From assembly GCA_019241525.1 (NCBI GenBank), contig JAFAWY010000021.1, forward strand, positions 1-62,137: a stretch of DNA of 62,137 nucleotides, written 5' to 3'. The notes beneath the pieces were generated by a model. That model ran no database searches. It worked only from the letters and a program-made list of their open reading frames with translations, and was not told the DNA's origin. Source of the DNA: Pseudonocardiales bacterium. GTDB taxonomy: Bacteria > Actinomycetota > Actinomycetes > Mycobacteriales > Pseudonocardiaceae. Both the position numbers and the translations under genes were made by a program. Below are positions 8,868-17,509 of the stretch, one piece after another; the first letter of the stretch is position 1; every line of letters starts with the position of its first letter.

Positions 8868-9356
8868 GTGTCCGTCACCGATGAGCTGCTCGCCAACAAT
8901 GCCCGTTATGCCGAGTCCTTCTCCGGCGCCCTGCCCCTGCCGCCCGCCAAGCATGTCGCTGTTGTGGCCTGCATGGATGCTCGCCTGGATGTCTACCGCA
9001 TCCTTGGCCTCAACGAAGGCGAAGCCCACGTCATCCGTAACGCCGGAGGCGTGGTCACCGACGACGAGATTCGCTCACTGGCCATCAGCCAACGACTGCT
9101 CGGCACCAATGAGATCATCCTCATTCACCACACCGACTGTGGAATGCTCACGTTTACCGACGATGAGTTCAAAAAGTCCATTCAGGACGACACCGGCATC
9201 AAACCGGCGTGGGCAGCCGAGGCATTCCCGGATCTTGACGATGACGTCCGGCAGTCGATTGCGCGAATCAAAGCCAGCCCGTTTATCCCGAACAAGGATT
9301 CCGTCCGCGGATTCGTGTTCGACGTAGCAACCGGCAAGCTCAACGAGGTCGTCTGA
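8868..9356 (+). CDS. Beta-class carbonic anhydrase
   Basis: Interconverts CO2 and bicarbonate with a zinc ion; the bicarbonate feeds biotin carboxylases, several of which are encoded in this window. The 162 residues resemble the small mycobacterial enzyme Rv1284. Zinc ligands are visible: Cys in VACMDARLD, then His and Cys in HHTDCGML. The pair Asp-Arg of MDAR is the usual catalytic dyad, and IRNAGG follows. The GTG start follows TTGAGGAG at a good spacing, so unlike many genes here it has a clear ribosome site and leader. Confidence 0.93.
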   Translation: MSVTDELLANNARYAESFSGALPLPPAKHVAVVACMDARLDVYRILGLNEGEAHVIRNAGGVVTDDEIRSLAISQRLLGTNEIILIHHTDCGMLTFTDDEFKKSIQDDTGIKPAWAAEAFPDLDDDVRQSIARIKASPFIPNKDSVRGFVFDVATGKLNEVV

Positions 9357-9406
9357 CCGGGTAGGGAGCTCTTCAAGTACCACCGACCCAGGTCCAGAAC
9401 GTCGTC

Positions 9407-9453
9407 AACGACGGCCAACCCCTGCTGGGATCCCAGTGGGGTTGGTCGTCGTT
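9407..9453. terminator. Large bidirectional hairpin between convergent genes
   Basis: Arms 9407-9422 and 9438-9453 pair over 16 positions with one mismatch, and the 15-base centre contains a second palindrome (CTGGGATCCCAG). It lies exactly between the carbonic anhydrase stop and the HMG-CoA lyase stop, so it can end both transcripts. Confidence 0.8.
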
Positions 9454-9454
9454 A

Positions 9455-10429
9455 TCAGCACTGTCCAGGGGGATTGGTAGCTCTTGAACAGCCACCCAAG
9501 GCGGTGACCACCCGCGAGGGGGAAGGTTTGCCAAGTTGGGCGGCCATCCACGCGCTGGTGCGCACCAGAGCGTCGAGGTTGACACCGTGCTCGATACCCA
9601 ACCCGTCGAGCATCCACACGAGATCCTCGGTGGCGAGGTTTCCGGTGGCCGACTGCGCATACGGGCAGCCGCCGAGACCACCGGCCGAAGAGTCCACGCA
9701 GCTCACCCCGGCATGCAGGGCGGCGAGCGTGTTGGCCAGCGCCTGGCCGTAAGTGTCGTGGAAATGCACGGCAAGCGGGTCGACCGAAACGTCAGCGCGA
9801 CCAAAGGCGTCCAGCATCGCAGCGACGTGACCGGGAGTGGCCACACCAATCGTGTCACCCAAACTCAACTGATCACAGCCGAGTTCCAGCAGCCGGCGCG
9901 CGGCGCTGACCACCTGCTCGATGGCAACCGCACCCTCCCAGGGGTCACCGAAGCACATCGACAGGTAACCGCGTACGCCGAGGCCGGCCGCTTTCGCCCG
10001 GCGCAGCACCGGCGTGAACATCGCGAATTGAGCATCGAAGCCTCGATTGAGGTTGCGCTGGGCGAAACTTTCGGTGGCCGAAGCAAAAATCGCTATCTCG
10101 GTGACGCCGGCCGCCAGCGCACGATCCAGACCTCGCTCGTTGGGCACCAGCACCGGGTAGCGCACCCCGTTATGCCGCGAAAGCAAGCCGAACAGTTCAT
10201 CGGCATCGGCCAGCTGCGGCACCCAACGGGGATGCACGAAGCTGGTCGCCTCCAGCACCGGCAAGCCCGCTGCGGCCAACCGGTCCAGGAACTCGACCTT
10301 CACCTGGACCGGGACGGTCACCGGCTCGTTTTGCAGCCCGTCACGGGGACCGACTTCCCAGATGGTCACCTGTGCCGGTAACCCGGATGCCGGGTACCGG
10401 TCAGGCAGGCCGACATCGCGCGCGGTCAT
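9455..10429 (-). CDS. mvaB: Hydroxymethylglutaryl-CoA lyase
   Basis: TIM-barrel lyase that splits HMG-CoA into acetoacetate and acetyl-CoA, the last step of leucine breakdown. The 324 residues contain EVGPRDGLQNE at the start of the barrel, the metal-binding HFHDTYGQALAN and the signature GGLGGCPYAQSATGN with the catalytic Cys. The ATG start overlaps the stop of the PH-domain gene (ATGA), indicating coupling. The C-terminus carries about ten residues beyond the usual VVTALG end, probably a drifted stop. Together with fadE25 and the acyl-CoA carboxylase genes it suits branched-chain catabolism, though that link is inferred. Confidence 0.92.
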   Translation of the reverse strand: MTARDVGLPDRYPASGLPAQVTIWEVGPRDGLQNEPVTVPVQVKVEFLDRLAAAGLPVLEATSFVHPRWVPQLADADELFGLLSRHNGVRYPVLVPNERGLDRALAAGVTEIAIFASATESFAQRNLNRGFDAQFAMFTPVLRRAKAAGLGVRGYLSMCFGDPWEGAVAIEQVVSAARRLLELGCDQLSLGDTIGVATPGHVAAMLDAFGRADVSVDPLAVHFHDTYGQALANTLAALHAGVSCVDSSAGGLGGCPYAQSATGNLATEDLVWMLDGLGIEHGVNLDALVRTSAWMAAQLGKPSPSRVVTALGGCSRATNPPGQC

Positions 10430-10920
10430 CCAGCTACCGGCCCTGGGTTCACTTCGAAGTACAGCAGCGAATGGATCCGCTCGACCTGGGGAATGTCATC
10501 GAGCTCCAGGGGCTCCTCAGCGGCCGACTCGATGATCAACGTGCCGAAGCCCAGGATCCGACCGATAAGGGAGTGCCGGAACTGCACCGTGTTGATCCGG
10601 TTGATCGGAATATCAATGCCGCTGCGGGACAAGATGCCTTCGCGGACCAGTACCCGCCTGGTGGTGAGCACGAAATGAGTGGTGCGCCAGCGCAGCAGGG
10701 GGACCACCGTCAGCCACCACAGCCCGATGGTCCCGAGCACAGCCAGCCCGATCCAGCCGTAGGACTGCCATGACGATCCGGCCACCAGCGCGGCCAGGTA
10801 GGAACCGAGCCCGACGATGAGGAACAGCGCCAGCACCGGCAACAGCAGCGTCTTCCAATGCGGATGCTTGTGCACCACCAGCTGCTCGTCGCCGACCAGC
10901 AGACCCTCCGGATAGGGCAC
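10426..10920 (-). CDS. PH-domain membrane protein (Rv3278c-like)
   Basis: A 164-residue protein with two membrane helices (about 24-46 and 55-77) followed by a bacterial PH-like domain of the YdbS type: HFVLTTRRVLVREGIL, then IDIPINRINTVQF and GTLIIESAAEEP. Its place close to birA and accD5 matches mycobacterial Rv3278c. Function is unknown; such proteins sit in the inner membrane with the PH domain in the cytoplasm. It is translationally coupled to mvaB. The ribosome site GGAGGAG just upstream supports the ATG at 10920. Confidence 0.85.
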   Translation of the reverse strand: MPYPEGLLVGDEQLVVHKHPHWKTLLLPVLALFLIVGLGSYLAALVAGSSWQSYGWIGLAVLGTIGLWWLTVVPLLRWRTTHFVLTTRRVLVREGILSRSGIDIPINRINTVQFRHSLIGRILGFGTLIIESAAEEPLELDDIPQVERIHSLLYFEVNPGPVAG

Positions 10921-11060
10921 GGCTCCTCCTTATCGCCACTGATCACGGTACCGCTGTGGGGCCGGTAGGGCGGGCAGGTACAGTCCGCGGCGCGCGGAGG
11001 TCAAAACTGGTCGGCCCGGCCGCTGCGGGCGTGCTCACGCGCAGAGAGTCGAGGTCGATC

Positions 11061-11546
11061 GTGCACAATCTGGCCGCTGACTTCGCCGGGATGGACCCCG
11101 GCCAGGCCGGGCAGGCCCTCATCGGGCGGGCCGATCAGCTAGAACGTAAGGCGGAGGCCTACCGCGATCTGCATCACCAGATGTCGCAGCTGTCGGTGAC
11201 CGAGGCCTCCGCCGATGGCATGGTCCGAGTCAGCGTGGACGCCCGCGGCGTGCCCACCGAGCTCACCTTGACCGATCGCGCCCGGGGTGCGGACCCGGCA
11301 CGGCTGTCCGCCGAGCTGATGACCTGCCTGCGCCGCGCCCAGCACACCTTGACCGCTCAGGTACAGGACCTGGTGGCCACGTCAGAAGTGGGCAGCCAGG
11401 ATGCGGCCGCCGCGCACATCGTGGCTAGCTACCGCGACCGCTTCGGCGACCCCACCGGATGCCCACCTGCTCGGCATGCGCGCCGCGCCGGGCCAGGTGG
11501 GTGGGCGGCGGGTGACGACGGTCCGGCCACCGAGGTGCGGCCGTGA
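11061..11546 (+). CDS. YbaB/EbfC-like nucleoid-associated protein
   Basis: A 161-residue protein with an N-terminal coiled helix (QALIGRADQLERKAEAYRD) and a core with the YbaB/EbfC pattern GMVRVSVDARGVPTELTLT, then a helix AELMTCLRRAQHTL. The family binds DNA as dimers; many actinobacteria carry extra copies like this beside DUF3558 lipoproteins. I start at the GTG at 11061, which follows GAGG, because the longer frame upstream has no family match. The stop overlaps the start of the next gene (GTGA), so the two are coupled. The tail after residue 135 is low complexity. Confidence 0.7.
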   Translation: MHNLAADFAGMDPGQAGQALIGRADQLERKAEAYRDLHHQMSQLSVTEASADGMVRVSVDARGVPTELTLTDRARGADPARLSAELMTCLRRAQHTLTAQVQDLVATSEVGSQDAAAAHIVASYRDRFGDPTGCPPARHARRAGPGGWAAGDDGPATEVRP

Positions 11547-12064
11547 GGCGCGCCGCAACAGCAGTGGCGATGGCAGGGTTGCTCACGGCCGCCTGCGCCA
11601 GCCAGGGATCACCGGCACCGGCATCGGCGCCCCCACCGGTGGCCGACGCCGGCAAAATCGACATGTGCACGATCCTGACCGATCCCGAGCTGACCAGCCT
11701 GGGGGCGCAGCCCAACACCCGCAAGAGCTTCAACAATTCAGGCGTGATTGGCTGCCGGTGGCAAGGCAAGTCGTACACGCTCAGCATGGAACGGGCTAAC
11801 AGCACGCTGGCCGGATACCGGGCGCGCCGCAACGATGCCAGCTTCATCAATTTTGCGGACAATACCGTGAACGGCCGCGCCGGGTCTCATTTCGGAGTGG
11901 ACAAAAGCGGTTCACAATGCGCGCAGCTCATGGATGGAGGATCGGCAGCGCTGGCGGTCAGCGTGGCGGTCCCGCGAACCGCGGCTTCCGCGGCTGTCGA
12001 TCCGTGCGCTGAGGCGTTGCGCATTGCCCAGATGATCGAGCCTCGGTTGCCCAAACTGAGCTGA
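11543..12064 (+). CDS. DUF3558-type lipoprotein
   Basis: Secreted 173-residue protein. Residues 1-18 form a lipoprotein signal with RR, a hydrophobic stretch and LLTAAC, the Cys18 being the lipid anchor (the -3 residue is Thr, slightly unusual). A Ser/Ala/Pro linker follows, then a domain beginning IDMCTILTDPELTSLG with paired Cys residues, as in DUF3558 proteins of Pseudonocardiaceae and Mycobacteriales. Function is unknown; it is anchored on the outer face of the membrane. Its GTG start overlaps the YbaB-like gene. Confidence 0.8.
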   Translation: MRRAATAVAMAGLLTAACASQGSPAPASAPPPVADAGKIDMCTILTDPELTSLGAQPNTRKSFNNSGVIGCRWQGKSYTLSMERANSTLAGYRARRNDASFINFADNTVNGRAGSHFGVDKSGSQCAQLMDGGSAALAVSVAVPRTAASAAVDPCAEALRIAQMIEPRLPKLS

Positions 12065-12117
12065 CTTTCCCGCCCTGCTTTGCAGCACAAGCATCGCCGG
12101 CCGAGCATGCTTGGTAC

Positions 12118-12687
12118 ATGCCGCTGTTCACCTTCGGCCACGGCACCGCACAGCGCGACGAACTGCTGTGCCTGTTACACACGGCGGGGATTGAGGCGCT
12201 GGTGGATGTGCGGACCGCTCCGGGCAGCCGCCGCAATCCCGATGTGGCGCGCCGGGAAATGCAGTGCTGGTTACCCGAGCACTGCATCAGCTACCGGTGG
12301 GAACCGCGGTTAGGGGGTTGGCGAAAGGCTCCGGCCGCCACCCCTGACACCGCGCTGCGCAACTGTTCCTTCGCCGGCTATGCGGCCCACATGCGCACTC
12401 AAGAATTCCTCGACGCGATGCGTGGCCTTCTCGATGAGGCAAGTCACCGAGCCACCACCGTGCTCTGTTCGGAATCGGTGTGGTGGCGCTGCCACCGCCG
12501 GATGATCGCCGATTTCAGCATGCTGAGTGCGCAGTTTCCGGTCATGCACTTGATGCATGACGGCACGGTGGACGAACACCGCCCGACGGATGTGGCCCGC
12601 CTTCGGCCCGACGGCCTGCTCGTCTACGACGGCACGGCGGTGACAGGCCAGAAAGGGCAGGAAGGTCAACTGACGCTGCCATTTTGA
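12118..12687 (+). CDS. DUF488 family protein
   Basis: A 189-residue DUF488 protein: FTFGHGTAQRDELLCLL at the start, VDVRTAPGSRRNP, and the Cys-containing VLCSESVWWRCHRRMIAD, all typical of the family. Its function is not established. It is a single gene; the preceding lipoprotein ends 53 bases upstream. The last 22 bases overlap the 3' end of the convergent birA gene, so the two messages are complementary at their tails. Confidence 0.85.
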   Translation: MPLFTFGHGTAQRDELLCLLHTAGIEALVDVRTAPGSRRNPDVARREMQCWLPEHCISYRWEPRLGGWRKAPAATPDTALRNCSFAGYAAHMRTQEFLDAMRGLLDEASHRATTVLCSESVWWRCHRRMIADFSMLSAQFPVMHLMHDGTVDEHRPTDVARLRPDGLLVYDGTAVTGQKGQEGQLTLPF

Positions 12688-13520
12688 GGGTCTGCGGGCC
12701 GCAGCGGCCGGATGTGCGTGACGTCACCGACCGACAGCGCACGCCGCTGACCGTTGCACCGCACTACCAGGCGGCCCTCGCTGTCGATGTCGTCGCCCAC
12801 ACCGGTCAGCGCGGGCTGGTCTGGCAGGTCCACCCTGATCTGCTGACCCACGGTTATGCAGCGGGTTCGGTAGGCGTCGCGGAGGCCGCAACTGACCGGG
12901 TCACCTTTGTGCTTGCACCAGCACCGCACCTCGGTGTCCAGCGCCAGTAGCAGCGCGCGCAACAGCTGATCGCGATCGGTACAGGCGCCCTTCTCGATGG
13001 CCAGCGACGTCGCAGTGGGTACCGGCAGTTCATCGTGCCGCAGTGTGACGTTCAATCCGATGCCGATCACCACCGCGGACTGTCCCGGGACCAGTTCGGC
13101 AAGGATCCCGGCCACCTTGCGCTGCTGAGCACCGAGCAGCACGTCGTTGGGCCATTTCAAGACCGCCGGCAGCTCGGCGGCGGTGCTTACCGCCTTGCAC
13201 AGCACCACCCCGGCTAGCAACGGCAGCCAGCTCCACCGGGACTGTGGCACCCCGGTAGGACGTAGCAATACCGAGACGGTAAGACCCGACCGGGCCGGGG
13301 CAGTCCAGCTGCGCCCGGCCCGTCCCCGGCCGGCACTCTGCTCCTCGGTGATCAACACGGTCCGATCTGGCGCTCCCCGCTGGGCCAGGTCGACCAGTGC
13401 GGTATTCGTCGACGGTGCGGTAGCCAAGACGTCAAGTGCTGTATACGGCCCGGCCGGTGCCACCAGTGCCCGGCGCAGCGCGGCCTCGCTCAGCGGGGGT
13501 CGCTCAAGATCATCCCACAT
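12666..13520 (-). CDS. birA: Biotin--protein ligase, BirA
   Basis: Attaches biotin to the carrier domain of acyl-CoA carboxylases, including AccA3 encoded downstream here. The 284 residues lack the N-terminal DNA-binding domain of E. coli BirA, so it is a ligase only. Seen: ATAPSTNTALVD, then EEQSAGRGRAGRSW (the biotin/AMP loop) and LKWPNDVLL, KVAGILAEL. The ATG at 13520 has TAGCGT six bases upstream, suggesting leaderless transcription. It is divergent from accD5 with only 42 bases between, a natural pairing of modifier and substrate pathway. Confidence 0.95.
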   Translation of the reverse strand: MWDDLERPPLSEAALRRALVAPAGPYTALDVLATAPSTNTALVDLAQRGAPDRTVLITEEQSAGRGRAGRSWTAPARSGLTVSVLLRPTGVPQSRWSWLPLLAGVVLCKAVSTAAELPAVLKWPNDVLLGAQQRKVAGILAELVPGQSAVVIGIGLNVTLRHDELPVPTATSLAIEKGACTDRDQLLRALLLALDTEVRCWCKHKGDPVSCGLRDAYRTRCITVGQQIRVDLPDQPALTGVGDDIDSEGRLVVRCNGQRRALSVGDVTHIRPLRPADPQNGSVS

Positions 13521-13562
13521 GATGACACGCTACCTTGAGGGCTACCTTTAGGGTCGAGCGGC
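13521..13562. promoter_or_regulatory. Compact divergent promoter birA / accD5
   Basis: In 42 bases both starts have close -10 boxes: TAGCGT on the minus strand (13527-13532) six bases before birA, and TAGGGT on the plus strand (13549-13554) eight bases before accD5. The -35 region of each promoter must lie over or beyond the other's start codon, so the two may interfere. Confidence 0.55.
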
Positions 13563-15143
13563 ATGGACCTGGATGTTCACACCACCGCGGGCAAGCTTGC
13601 CGATCTGTTGCGCCGCGAGGCCGAAGCGGTCGACGCTGGATCGGCCCGCGCGGCGGCGCGCCAGCACGCCAAGGGCCGCAAGACCGCCCGGGAGCGCATC
13701 GAGCTTCTGCTGGACGCCGGCTCATTCATCGAGCTCGACCAGCTGGCCCGGCACCGCTGCACCAACTTCGACCAGCAGGCCAACCGGCCCTACGGCGACG
13801 GCGTGGTCAGCGGCTACGGCACCGTCGACGGCCGGCCAGTGTGCGTGTTCAGCCAGGACGCGTCGGTCTTCGGCGGCAGCCTCGGTGAGGTGTACGGCGA
13901 GAAGATCATCAAGGTGATGGACCTGGCGATGCGGACCGGATGCCCGCTTATCGGGATCAACGAGGGCGGCGGCGCCCGGATCCAGGAAGGCGTGGTGTCC
14001 CTGGCCCTGTACGGCGAGATCTTCCGCCGCAACACGCATGCCTCGGGGGTGATCCCGCAGATTTCGCTGATCATGGGATGGTGCGCGGGTGGGCACGTCT
14101 ACTCGCCCGCGCTGACCGACTTCACCGTCATGGTCGATCAGACCTCCGCCATGTTCATCACCGGCCCTGATGTGATCAAGACGGTGACCGGCGAGGAAGT
14201 GGGCTTCGAAGAACTCGGCGGTGGGCGCGCGCACAACACCAAGTCCGGCAATGCGCACTACCTGGCCATCGATGAGGAAGATGCGCTGTCCTACGTCAAG
14301 GAATTGCTGTCATTCTTGCCGTCGAACAACCTGTCCGAGCCACCGATGTTTGACGCCGCAAACGTGACCGATACCGCCACCGACGCCGATCGAGAGCTGG
14401 ACACGTTGATCCCGGACTCGGCCAAGGCGCCTTACGACATGCGTGAGGTGATCACCCGGGTCATCGATGAGGGCGAATTCTTGGAGGTGCACGAGCTGTT
14501 CGCGCCCAACATCGTCGTCGGCTTCGGCCGGGTCGACGGCCGCAGCGTCGGGATCGTGGCCAATCAGCCCACCCAGCTGGCCGGCTGCCTGGACATCGAC
14601 GCGAGCGAGAAAGCCGCTCGGTTCGTGCGCACCTGTGATGCATTCAACGTCCCGGTGCTCACGTTCGTCGACGTGCCGGGATTCCTACCCGGCACCGACC
14701 AGGAGTGGAACGGCATCATCCGGCGCGGCGCCAAGCTGATCTATGCCTACGCCGAGGCAACCGTGCCCAAGGTCACGGTGATCACCCGCAAGGCCTACGG
14801 CGGTGCCTATGACGTGATGGGCTCGAAGCATCTCGGCGCAGACCTCAACCTGGCCTGGCCATCGGCGCAGATAGCCGTGATGGGCGCCTCGGGCGCGGCC
14901 AACATCCTGTACCGCAGAGAACTTGCGGCGGCATCGCCTGGCGACATCGAGGCACTACGGGCCCGGCGGCAGCAGGACTACGAGGACGCTCTGCTCAACC
15001 CCTACGTCGCAGCCGACCGCGGCTACGTCGATGCCGTGATCCCACCCAGCCACACCCGCATCCATGTCGCCCGGGCATTGCGCATGCTGCACAGCAAGCG
15101 CCAAACCTTGCCTCCGAAAAAGCATGGGAACATTCCCCTGTGA
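13563..15143 (+). CDS. accD5: Acyl-CoA (propionyl-CoA) carboxylase beta subunit, AccD5
   Basis: Carboxyltransferase that moves CO2 from biotin to propionyl/acetyl-CoA, giving methylmalonyl- or malonyl-CoA. The 526 residues align well with AccD5: [57 protein letters not shown], and the C-terminal [11 protein letters not shown]. Two loops differ from my memory of M. tuberculosis AccD5: GWCAGG at the first oxyanion loop instead of GAAAGG, and [11 protein letters not shown] instead of GASGAVGFVYR; these may tune substrate choice. It is coupled to accE5 by a GTGA overlap. Its alpha partner is AccA3 at 17510. Confidence 0.95.
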   Translation: MDLDVHTTAGKLADLLRREAEAVDAGSARAAARQHAKGRKTARERIELLLDAGSFIELDQLARHRCTNFDQQANRPYGDGVVSGYGTVDGRPVCVFSQDASVFGGSLGEVYGEKIIKVMDLAMRTGCPLIGINEGGGARIQEGVVSLALYGEIFRRNTHASGVIPQISLIMGWCAGGHVYSPALTDFTVMVDQTSAMFITGPDVIKTVTGEEVGFEELGGGRAHNTKSGNAHYLAIDEEDALSYVKELLSFLPSNNLSEPPMFDAANVTDTATDADRELDTLIPDSAKAPYDMREVITRVIDEGEFLEVHELFAPNIVVGFGRVDGRSVGIVANQPTQLAGCLDIDASEKAARFVRTCDAFNVPVLTFVDVPGFLPGTDQEWNGIIRRGAKLIYAYAEATVPKVTVITRKAYGGAYDVMGSKHLGADLNLAWPSAQIAVMGASGAANILYRRELAAASPGDIEALRARRQQDYEDALLNPYVAADRGYVDAVIPPSHTRIHVARALRMLHSKRQTLPPKKHGNIPL

Positions 15144-15382
15144 GCGGGCAAGCGTGTGCTGGTGCCGATAACCGCTCACCGGTGTTGCACATTGTCCGGG
15201 GACAGCCGTCAGACGAGGAACTCGCCGCATTGACCGTGGTGCTCGTTGCCGTGGCCAGTCCCGCGCAGCCGGCAGGTCCGGCGGTGAGCAGTTCCTGGGC
15301 TGACCCGACGCATGGGATGCGCACTCCCCTGCATCCCGGTCCGGGTATCGGCGCTTGGCGCACCTCCTTGCATCCGGGCTGA
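15140..15382 (+). CDS. accE5: Acyl-CoA carboxylase epsilon subunit, AccE5
   Basis: A small 80-residue protein that, in actinobacteria, bridges the AccA3 and AccD5 subunits. Seen: the opening helix region [24 protein letters not shown], then a low-complexity linker and [19 protein letters not shown] near the C-terminus, the conserved tail of this family. The start GTG overlaps the accD5 stop, giving tight coupling as in Rv3280-Rv3281. The tail contains LHPG twice, a small internal repeat. Confidence 0.88.
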   Translation: MSGQACAGADNRSPVLHIVRGQPSDEELAALTVVLVAVASPAQPAGPAVSSSWADPTHGMRTPLHPGPGIGAWRTSLHPG

Positions 15383-15452
15383 CTCCATGGCCGCAGCGAC
15401 CGCGGTTGATGGATCGGCGGACGCGGTGGCGCGCGATGGCAGGATTGGCAAT

Positions 15453-15896
15453 ATGGCAACGATCGCGTTCGAGGACTTGAGCCCGGGCACCGTGATCGAC
15501 CTTGGCGAAGCCAAGGTCGATCGGGAGGAGATGCTCGCCTTCAATCAGAGATTCGATCCACAGCCATTTCACCTGGACGAAGAGGCAGCGAAGCGGTCAG
15601 TACTCGGCGGGCTGTGCGCCTCAGGTTGGTTCACCGCATGCCTGTGGATGCGGGCGTATGTGGATGGGGTGCTGCTCGATGCCACCTCGCAAGGTTCGCC
15701 AGGCGGTCGGGAGCTGTCCTGGCTGGCGCCCGTGTTCCCTAATGACGTCCTGCGCATGCGGCTGGAGGTAATCGGCGCGCGGCTGTCTCGCAGCCGTCCC
15801 GGTCTCGGGCTGGTGGAGATAGTCGGCTCCGCGCACCGGGGCGACGAATGCGTGCTGCGAATGACGTTTACCGGCATATTCGGCACCCGCGCCTGA
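15453..15896 (+). CDS. MaoC-like hot-dog dehydratase
   Basis: A 147-residue protein with the MaoC/(R)-specific enoyl-CoA hydratase fold: ATIAFEDLSPGTVIDLG, the hydratase segment NQRFDPQPFHLDEEAAKRS (Asp-Pro-x-x-x-His, catalytic Asp and His) and GGLCASGWFTACLWMR. Probable role: hydration of an enoyl-CoA or a related thioester reaction. I start at ATG 15453; the upstream extension reads out of family. It lies four bases before maf and 70 after accE5, so it may share their transcript. Homologues are common in actinobacterial acyl-CoA clusters but the substrate is unknown. Confidence 0.8.
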   Translation: MATIAFEDLSPGTVIDLGEAKVDREEMLAFNQRFDPQPFHLDEEAAKRSVLGGLCASGWFTACLWMRAYVDGVLLDATSQGSPGGRELSWLAPVFPNDVLRMRLEVIGARLSRSRPGLGLVEIVGSAHRGDECVLRMTFTGIFGTRA

Positions 15897-15900
15897 CGCC

Positions 15901-16518
15901 GTGCGTCTCATCCTCGCCTCAGCATCCCAGGGACGGCTCGGCGTGCTTCGCGGTGCTGGGATAGATCCGGTGGTGCGCGTGTCGGGAGTGGACGAAGACG
16001 CACTGGCCGCCACGCTGGCCGATGCGAGCCCCGAGCAACTGGTCACCGCGCTCGCGTCGGCGAAGGCCGATGCGGTGGCGGCGCAAGTCGCCGGCGAGTA
16101 CTCCGACGCGGTGATCGTCGGCTGTGACTCGATGCTGCACATCGGTGGGGAGCTAGTCGGCAAGCCTGGCTGCGCCGATGCCGCGGCGCGACGTTGGAAG
16201 GAGATGGCCGGTCGCAGCGGCGAGCTGATCACCGGGCACGCCGTGGTACGCCTCGACCGGGGCGTCCGCACTGCCAGCACCAGCGGTGCCCAGGCCACGG
16301 TCGTCCACTTCGGCGCCCCCTCGCCGGCGGAGATCCAGGCTTACATCGACAGTGCGGAACCATTGCAGGTGGCCGGCGGGTTCACTCTGGACGGCCGGGG
16401 AGGCTGGTTCGTCGACGGGATCGACGGTGATCCGTCCAGCGTGATCGGGATCAGCCTACCGCTGACCCGGCGGCTGCTCGCCGAGGTCGGGGTCTCTGTG
16501 GTGACGCTGTGGTCGTGA
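15901..16518 (+). CDS. maf: Nucleotide pyrophosphatase, Maf family
   Basis: House-cleaning enzyme that hydrolyses non-canonical or modified nucleoside triphosphates. The 205 residues begin LILASASQGRLGVL (the SxSxxR motif), then VIVGCDSMLHI (catalytic Asp) and GKPGCADAAARRW. A typical Maf has SPRR near the start; here SQGR takes its place, a small variation also seen in actinobacterial members. The GTG start at 15901 lies four bases after the MaoC-like stop. It occupies the Rv3282 position after accE5. Only two bases separate its stop from the stop of the convergent methyltransferase. Confidence 0.9.
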   Translation: MRLILASASQGRLGVLRGAGIDPVVRVSGVDEDALAATLADASPEQLVTALASAKADAVAAQVAGEYSDAVIVGCDSMLHIGGELVGKPGCADAAARRWKEMAGRSGELITGHAVVRLDRGVRTASTSGAQATVVHFGAPSPAEIQAYIDSAEPLQVAGGFTLDGRGGWFVDGIDGDPSSVIGISLPLTRRLLAEVGVSVVTLWS

Positions 16519-16520
16519 CG

Positions 16521-17321
16521 TTAGGCGACCTTGTGCCCTACACCGCCGAACAGATATACCTCGGCCGGCACGCCCACGTCGATGGGGTCAGGACGCCAGA
16601 AAGAACATGACACCACTCCAGGATCGAGCAGTTCCGTCCCGTCAAAAAAGTGCACGAGTTCTTCCCGAGTGCGCGCCCTGATAGGAGTTCCACCGCGCTC
16701 GTTTACCTGCCGCATCACCTCGAGCATTCGCTCGCCGTGGACTTCGGCGGTGGAGTGAGTTAGCGCCAGATAACTGCCCGGAGACATGACTTTCAACAGC
16801 TTCTGGACGACCGAGTACGCCTCATCAGAGTCCATGATGTGATTGACCACACCCAGCAGCATCAATCCAACGGGCTGGGTGAAATCCAGGGTCCGGGCGG
16901 CTTCGGCCACAATCGTGTCAGGCTCACGAAGATCAGCATGAATGTAGTCGGTAACGCCCTCAGGAGTGCTGGTCAGTAATGCACGGGCATGCGCCATGAC
17001 GAGCGGATCGTTGTCCACATAGACGATTCGGCATTCCGGTGCTGTCGCCTGGGCCACTTCGTGAGTGTTATTCAAAGTAGGCAAGCCGGTGCCGATGTCG
17101 AGGAACTGTCGGATTCCTACCTCAGCTACCAGGTACCGGACCACCCGGATCAGGAATGCGCGCTCGGCGCGGGCACCGTCGGCAATGTCCGGGATCTTGG
17201 CGAGCACCTCGTCGCCGGCCGCGCGGTCGACTGGGTAGTGGTCCTTGCCACCAAGCCAGTAATTCCAGATGCGGGCCGACTGTGGCTTGCTGGTGTCGAT
17301 GTCCACGAAGTCGTGGGTCAC
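16521..17321 (-). CDS. SAM-dependent methyltransferase, DUF574 family
   Basis: A 266-residue protein of the actinobacterial DUF574 (Methyltransf_19) family. Seen: the N-terminal signature [19 protein letters not shown], the SAM loop [32 protein letters not shown] with the ribose-binding Asp, and [10 protein letters not shown]. Streptomyces and Pseudonocardiaceae carry many paralogues; substrates are unknown. I chose the GTG at 17321, preceded by AGGGGAG at a good distance, rather than the longer frame. Its 5' side faces accA3 across 188 bases with no other gene. Confidence 0.85.
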   Translation of the reverse strand: MTHDFVDIDTSKPQSARIWNYWLGGKDHYPVDRAAGDEVLAKIPDIADGARAERAFLIRVVRYLVAEVGIRQFLDIGTGLPTLNNTHEVAQATAPECRIVYVDNDPLVMAHARALLTSTPEGVTDYIHADLREPDTIVAEAARTLDFTQPVGLMLLGVVNHIMDSDEAYSVVQKLLKVMSPGSYLALTHSTAEVHGERMLEVMRQVNERGGTPIRARTREELVHFFDGTELLDPGVVSCSFWRPDPIDVGVPAEVYLFGGVGHKVA

Positions 17322-17509
17322 CTGAGGTCTCCCCTGCTCAGCACAATCTCGCACATCTCTGGCATCTCGGACGGGCGAGTCCACTCATGATTGAGCACTT
17401 CATCCGGTATGTCCATGATCAAGTGCGACGGAGCCGTCCTGCATCATCAGGGGCGCAAACTCGAGGCAGCCTTAGACTTCGCCAAGTGGCCCTTTCCCAC
17501 CCGTCACCC

